DNA of 64,000 bases from Parasedimentitalea huanghaiensis (lineage in GTDB: Bacteria; Pseudomonadota; Alphaproteobacteria; Rhodobacterales; Rhodobacteraceae): the NCBI RefSeq assembly GCF_009753675.1, contig NZ_WQLV01000009.1:62001-126000 (forward strand). Reading direction: 5' to 3'. Positions within the stretch are counted from its first letter, which is position 1; every line of letters starts with the position of its first letter. A program made the translations under genes and the position numbers. This document shows, one piece after another, positions 61,659 through 64,000 of the stretch. The notes under the pieces were generated by a model. It saw only the letters and a program-made list of their open reading frames with translations. It was not told the DNA's origin and did not search any database.

Positions 61659-61730
61659 TGGAGACTCCACTTTCTGTAGAAACACACATTGGACTTGTGA
61701 CCAGAATAGATTGCCTGAGGCGTCTGTCAA

Positions 61731-62295
61731 ATCTCATCCACACAACAACACGCGAGCGATTAATCACTGCACGCCAATAGCCCGGTCAGCCTGTGGCGTC
61801 CGGTTCCTCAGTCAGATTGCGGTTTGATATTGCTTACTCAGGTATAAAGATGGCGACGTCGCCAAAGCGGATGCGGACGGGGATCAAACCCCGCGTGCTA
61901 AACGTTGTCTCTGCGCGCCCCTATCGTGATGGGACCCTGTTCCATGTGCCGGGGGTGATAGGCCCAGCGGTATTCGCGAATGGTCGCATACTGCGACATA
62001 CGGCAAAACTTTCCCTAAACAGACCGTGCGGTACTCGCCCAACGCCTTTCCCAAAAGGCGGCATTTTGCGGCCAGAGGGAGCAATGAGTATTTTTGGCAA
62101 AAAGAAGCCCGCGATCGGGACAAACACCACTGTTTCTTTTTGCTTCTAAATACTCAAATTCCGAAGATGCTTCTGGACCAGATCTTCAAAACTCTGGGCG
62201 AGCTGCTCCGCTGTTCGGGCATGGCAAGCCTGGCTTCACAAAAAACCGCGCCCACCAGAAAGGTGCGTGCGGTTCAAAATCATATATAAGGCAAA
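61731..62295. other. Gene-poor spacer with R3 repeats
   Basis: About 560 bases. It includes two copies of a short AT-rich repeat in inverted orientation (62086-62108 and 62133-62155). An open frame of 118 codons through the left half lacks a ribosome site and family features and is not accepted. Confidence 0.55.
62086..62155. repeat. Inverted pair of short repeat R3
   Basis: GAGTATTTTTGGCAAAAAG begins at 62086 and its complement-type copy CTTTTTGCTTCTAAATACTC ends at 62155. A third copy in forward direction lies at 63715-63736. The pair could fold or terminate transcription. Confidence 0.65.
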
Positions 62296-63621
62296 TCAGC
62301 CGCGGGCGCGGATAACCTGCATCAGCGACAACAGCGCACTCATGTCTGGGCCGCGTTCCATGCCGGTAACCGCGTGACGCAGTGGCATGAACAGCTTTTT
62401 GCCCTTGCGACCAGTGGCTTCCTTCACCGCTGTGGTCCAAGTTTTCCAAGTGTCCGCGTCATAAGGACCTTCGGGCAACAGCGCCATTGCCTCGGCGATG
62501 AACTCTTTGTCCTCATCCGCGATCAATGGCTCGGCACCGTCGCGGCACAGGGTCCACCAGGTTTCGAGATCAGCCAAGGTGGTGATGTTTTCCTTAGCGA
62601 CATCCCAGAACGTTGCCTGCTTGTCAGCAGGAACACCCAGTGCATCTAGGTCGGACTTTACGTTTTCCAGAGGCAGCGACTGCAAGTAGCGGCCAGTCAA
62701 TGGGAACAGGTCCTGCACGTCGAACTTGGTTGGCGCAGAGCCAAAACGGTTGATGTCAAAACCTTCGATCAGCTCGGCCATTTCATTGCGCAGCTCGATC
62801 GGGTCGGACGAGCCAAGACGGGCCATCTGTGACAGCAGCGCCATCGGCTGCACGCCCTGCTCGCGCAGGTCGCGCAATGCCAAGGTGCCCAGACGTTTCG
62901 ACAATGCTTCGCCCTGAGGGCCGGTTAGCAGCGAGTGGTGGGCGAACTCAGGTGGAGTGCCACCCAGCGCCTTGATGATCTGGATCTGGGTTGCGGTATT
63001 GGTCACGTGGTCAGATCCACGTACAACGTTGGTCACACCCATTTCGGTGTCATCCACAACAGATGCGATTGTATAAAGCACCTGACCGTCACCACGGATC
63101 AGCACCGGGTCGGAAACCGAGGCAGCGTCGATCGAGATATCGCCCAACACACCGTCAGTCCACTCGATCCGCTCGTGGTCCAGCTTGAAACGCCAGACAC
63201 CGTCGCCACGCTCGGCGCGCAGGGCATCTTTTTCAGCATCTGACAGGTCCAGCGCGGCGCGGTCATAGACCGGCGGCTTGCCCATGTTCAGCTGCTTCTT
63301 GCGCTTCAGGTCCAGCTCGGTTGGGGTTTCAAACGCCTCGTAGAAGCGGCCAATGTCACGCAGCTTGTCGGCAGCATCGGCATATTGATCCAGACGGTCG
63401 GACTGGCGTTCGACCTTGTCCCAGGTCAGGCCCAGCCATTCCATGTCCTGCTTGATGGCATCGACATATTTCTCTTCGGACCGGTTTGGGTCCGTATCGT
63501 CGATGCGCAGAATGAAGGTGCCGCCGGCCTTGCGGGCGATCAGATAGTTCATCAGCGCGGTGCGCAGGTTGCCGACGTGGATATATCCGGTGGGCGACGG
63601 GGCAAAACGGGTGGTGGTCAT
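62296..63621 (-). CDS. gltX: Glutamyl-tRNA synthetase
   Basis: This class I synthetase of 441 residues has the HIGH motif region FAPSPTGYIHVGNLRTAL at 5-22, FILRIDDTDPNRSEEKY near 36, RGSDHVTNTATQIQI near 203, and the KMSKS-type LSKRLGTLALRDLREQG near 240. It charges tRNA-Glu and, in many alphaproteobacteria with two GltX copies, one copy may have relaxed tRNA-Gln specificity. Start is taken at the second of two ATG codons. Confidence 0.95.
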   Translation of the reverse strand: MTTTRFAPSPTGYIHVGNLRTALMNYLIARKAGGTFILRIDDTDPNRSEEKYVDAIKQDMEWLGLTWDKVERQSDRLDQYADAADKLRDIGRFYEAFETPTELDLKRKKQLNMGKPPVYDRAALDLSDAEKDALRAERGDGVWRFKLDHERIEWTDGVLGDISIDAASVSDPVLIRGDGQVLYTIASVVDDTEMGVTNVVRGSDHVTNTATQIQIIKALGGTPPEFAHHSLLTGPQGEALSKRLGTLALRDLREQGVQPMALLSQMARLGSSDPIELRNEMAELIEGFDINRFGSAPTKFDVQDLFPLTGRYLQSLPLENVKSDLDALGVPADKQATFWDVAKENITTLADLETWWTLCRDGAEPLIADEDKEFIAEAMALLPEGPYDADTWKTWTTAVKEATGRKGKKLFMPLRHAVTGMERGPDMSALLSLMQVIRARG

Positions 63622-63714
63622 CACATGTCTCCTGTTGTCTTGCCCATCTCACATAGGCAGGGTTTTGTCCAGTTGATGAGAAGTATCCGCGCCAAGGGCA
63701 CGGGCCTGCGGCGC

Positions 63715-63736
63715 GAGTATTTTTGCAAAAAGAAGC
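63715..63736. repeat. Short repeat R3, third copy
   Basis: GAGTATTTTTGCAAAAAGAA lies between the gltX start and the downstream end of the oxidoreductase gene. It differs from the 62086 copy by one base gap. Confidence 0.6.
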
Positions 63737-63754
63737 GAAAGTCCGGTGGCTGTT

Positions 63755-64000
63755 CTAAGCGCCGTTGTCTATCCGCACCCGGCTACCGTCGGTGTAACGC
63801 GACAGGCGGAAGGCGTGAGGGTCCACAATGGGTGTCGAACCGGTGACCATATCCGCCATCAAGCGCCCTGCCCCAGGTCCAAGACCAAAGCCATGGCCAG
63901 AGAATCCGGTAGAAATGTACAAGCCCGGCAGGTCATCCACGGCTGAGATCACTGGGATGGCATCCGGCATCACATCAATCATCCCAGCCCAGCTTTGCAC
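63755..64000 (-). CDS. FAD-dependent oxidoreductase, C-terminal part (cut by window edge)
   Basis: Only the last 81 residues are in the window. They show the DAO-type C-terminus: MIDVMPDAIPVISAVDDLPGLY, then STGFSGHGFGLGPGAGRLMADMV, which contacts FAD, and PFRLSRY-like HAFRLSRYTD at the end. This is typical of sarcosine/glycine-oxidase-like amine oxidases. The start is beyond the right edge, and the first Met seen is internal. Confidence 0.88.
   Translation of the reverse strand: MQSWAGMIDVMPDAIPVISAVDDLPGLYISTGFSGHGFGLGPGAGRLMADMVTGSTPIVDPHAFRLSRYTDGSRVRIDNGA

Noticed and set aside
61793-62149. 118-codon plus-strand frame before gltX
   Set aside because: No ribosome site or family resemblance; its end runs through the R3 repeat, so it is likely non-coding.

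Overview
The window reads as chromosomal DNA of a marine alphaproteobacterium of the Roseobacter group (Rhodobacterales). This is judged from the gene content: a class I lysyl-tRNA synthetase, a DddW-type DMSP lyase beside a divergent LysR gene, an NDUFS4-like complex I subunit beside uvrB, many EamA exporters, a 28-related beta-helix protein, and typical alphaproteobacterial protein sequences. No species call can be made without a search.

Region 1 (1-21993) is accessory and modular. A small membrane-protein pair is followed by a large sugar-acid catabolic locus (1877-14245). The locus has a leftward operon (lactonase, sugar-acid kinase fused to a mutarotase, SDR dehydrogenase, FAH-family hydrolase), a rightward pair (mannitol/tagaturonate-type dehydrogenase and aldo-keto reductase), a GntR regulator with two winged-helix domains, and a rightward ABC sugar importer operon that ends in a zinc dehydrogenase and an altronate-dehydratase-family enzyme. 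Together they fit uptake and oxidation of L-galactose and/or L-fucose, both algal sugars. After it come a methyltransferase, a LysR gene with an amino-acid ABC binding protein and permease and a PuuD-like hydrolase, and a decayed HTH/tyrosine-integrase pair that abuts tRNA-Arg(TCT). Four same-direction copies of a short dispersed repeat sit at the joints between these cassettes.

Region 2 (22000-34200) is mostly core or housekeeping: GNAT and NDUFS4-like genes, uvrB, a formate/nitrite transporter, cupin, YbaK-like deacylase, periplasmic rhodanese, UspA, ABM and PNPOx-like proteins, and a 761-residue beta-helix protein. Within it are an AT-rich DUF4238 gene flanked by GC-rich inverted repeats and two paralogous small secreted proteins of unknown function.

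Region 3 (34200-36300) is an AT-rich two-gene module, DUF262 followed by a HEPN protein. It resembles a defence or toxin-type system, sits next to the same GC-rich repeat family, and is the best candidate here for an undescribed system.

Region 4 (36300-64000) holds ettA, nadD, dacB, a frameshifted small gene, a GNAT gene with an exact 24-bp internal tandem duplication, a Qnr-like pentapeptide protein, a TerB-like protein, dddW with its LysR, lysK, exporters, methyltransferases, a gamma-glutamylcyclotransferase-like gene, an NsrR-like Rrf2 regulator, the ybbP-ybbA/tesA set, a MocR regulator divergent from an EamA exporter with a perfect inverted repeat between them, a cold-shock gene, an L,D-transpeptidase, trxC, DUF1353 and DUF4157 proteins, gltX, and the C-terminal end of an FAD oxidoreductase running off the right edge.
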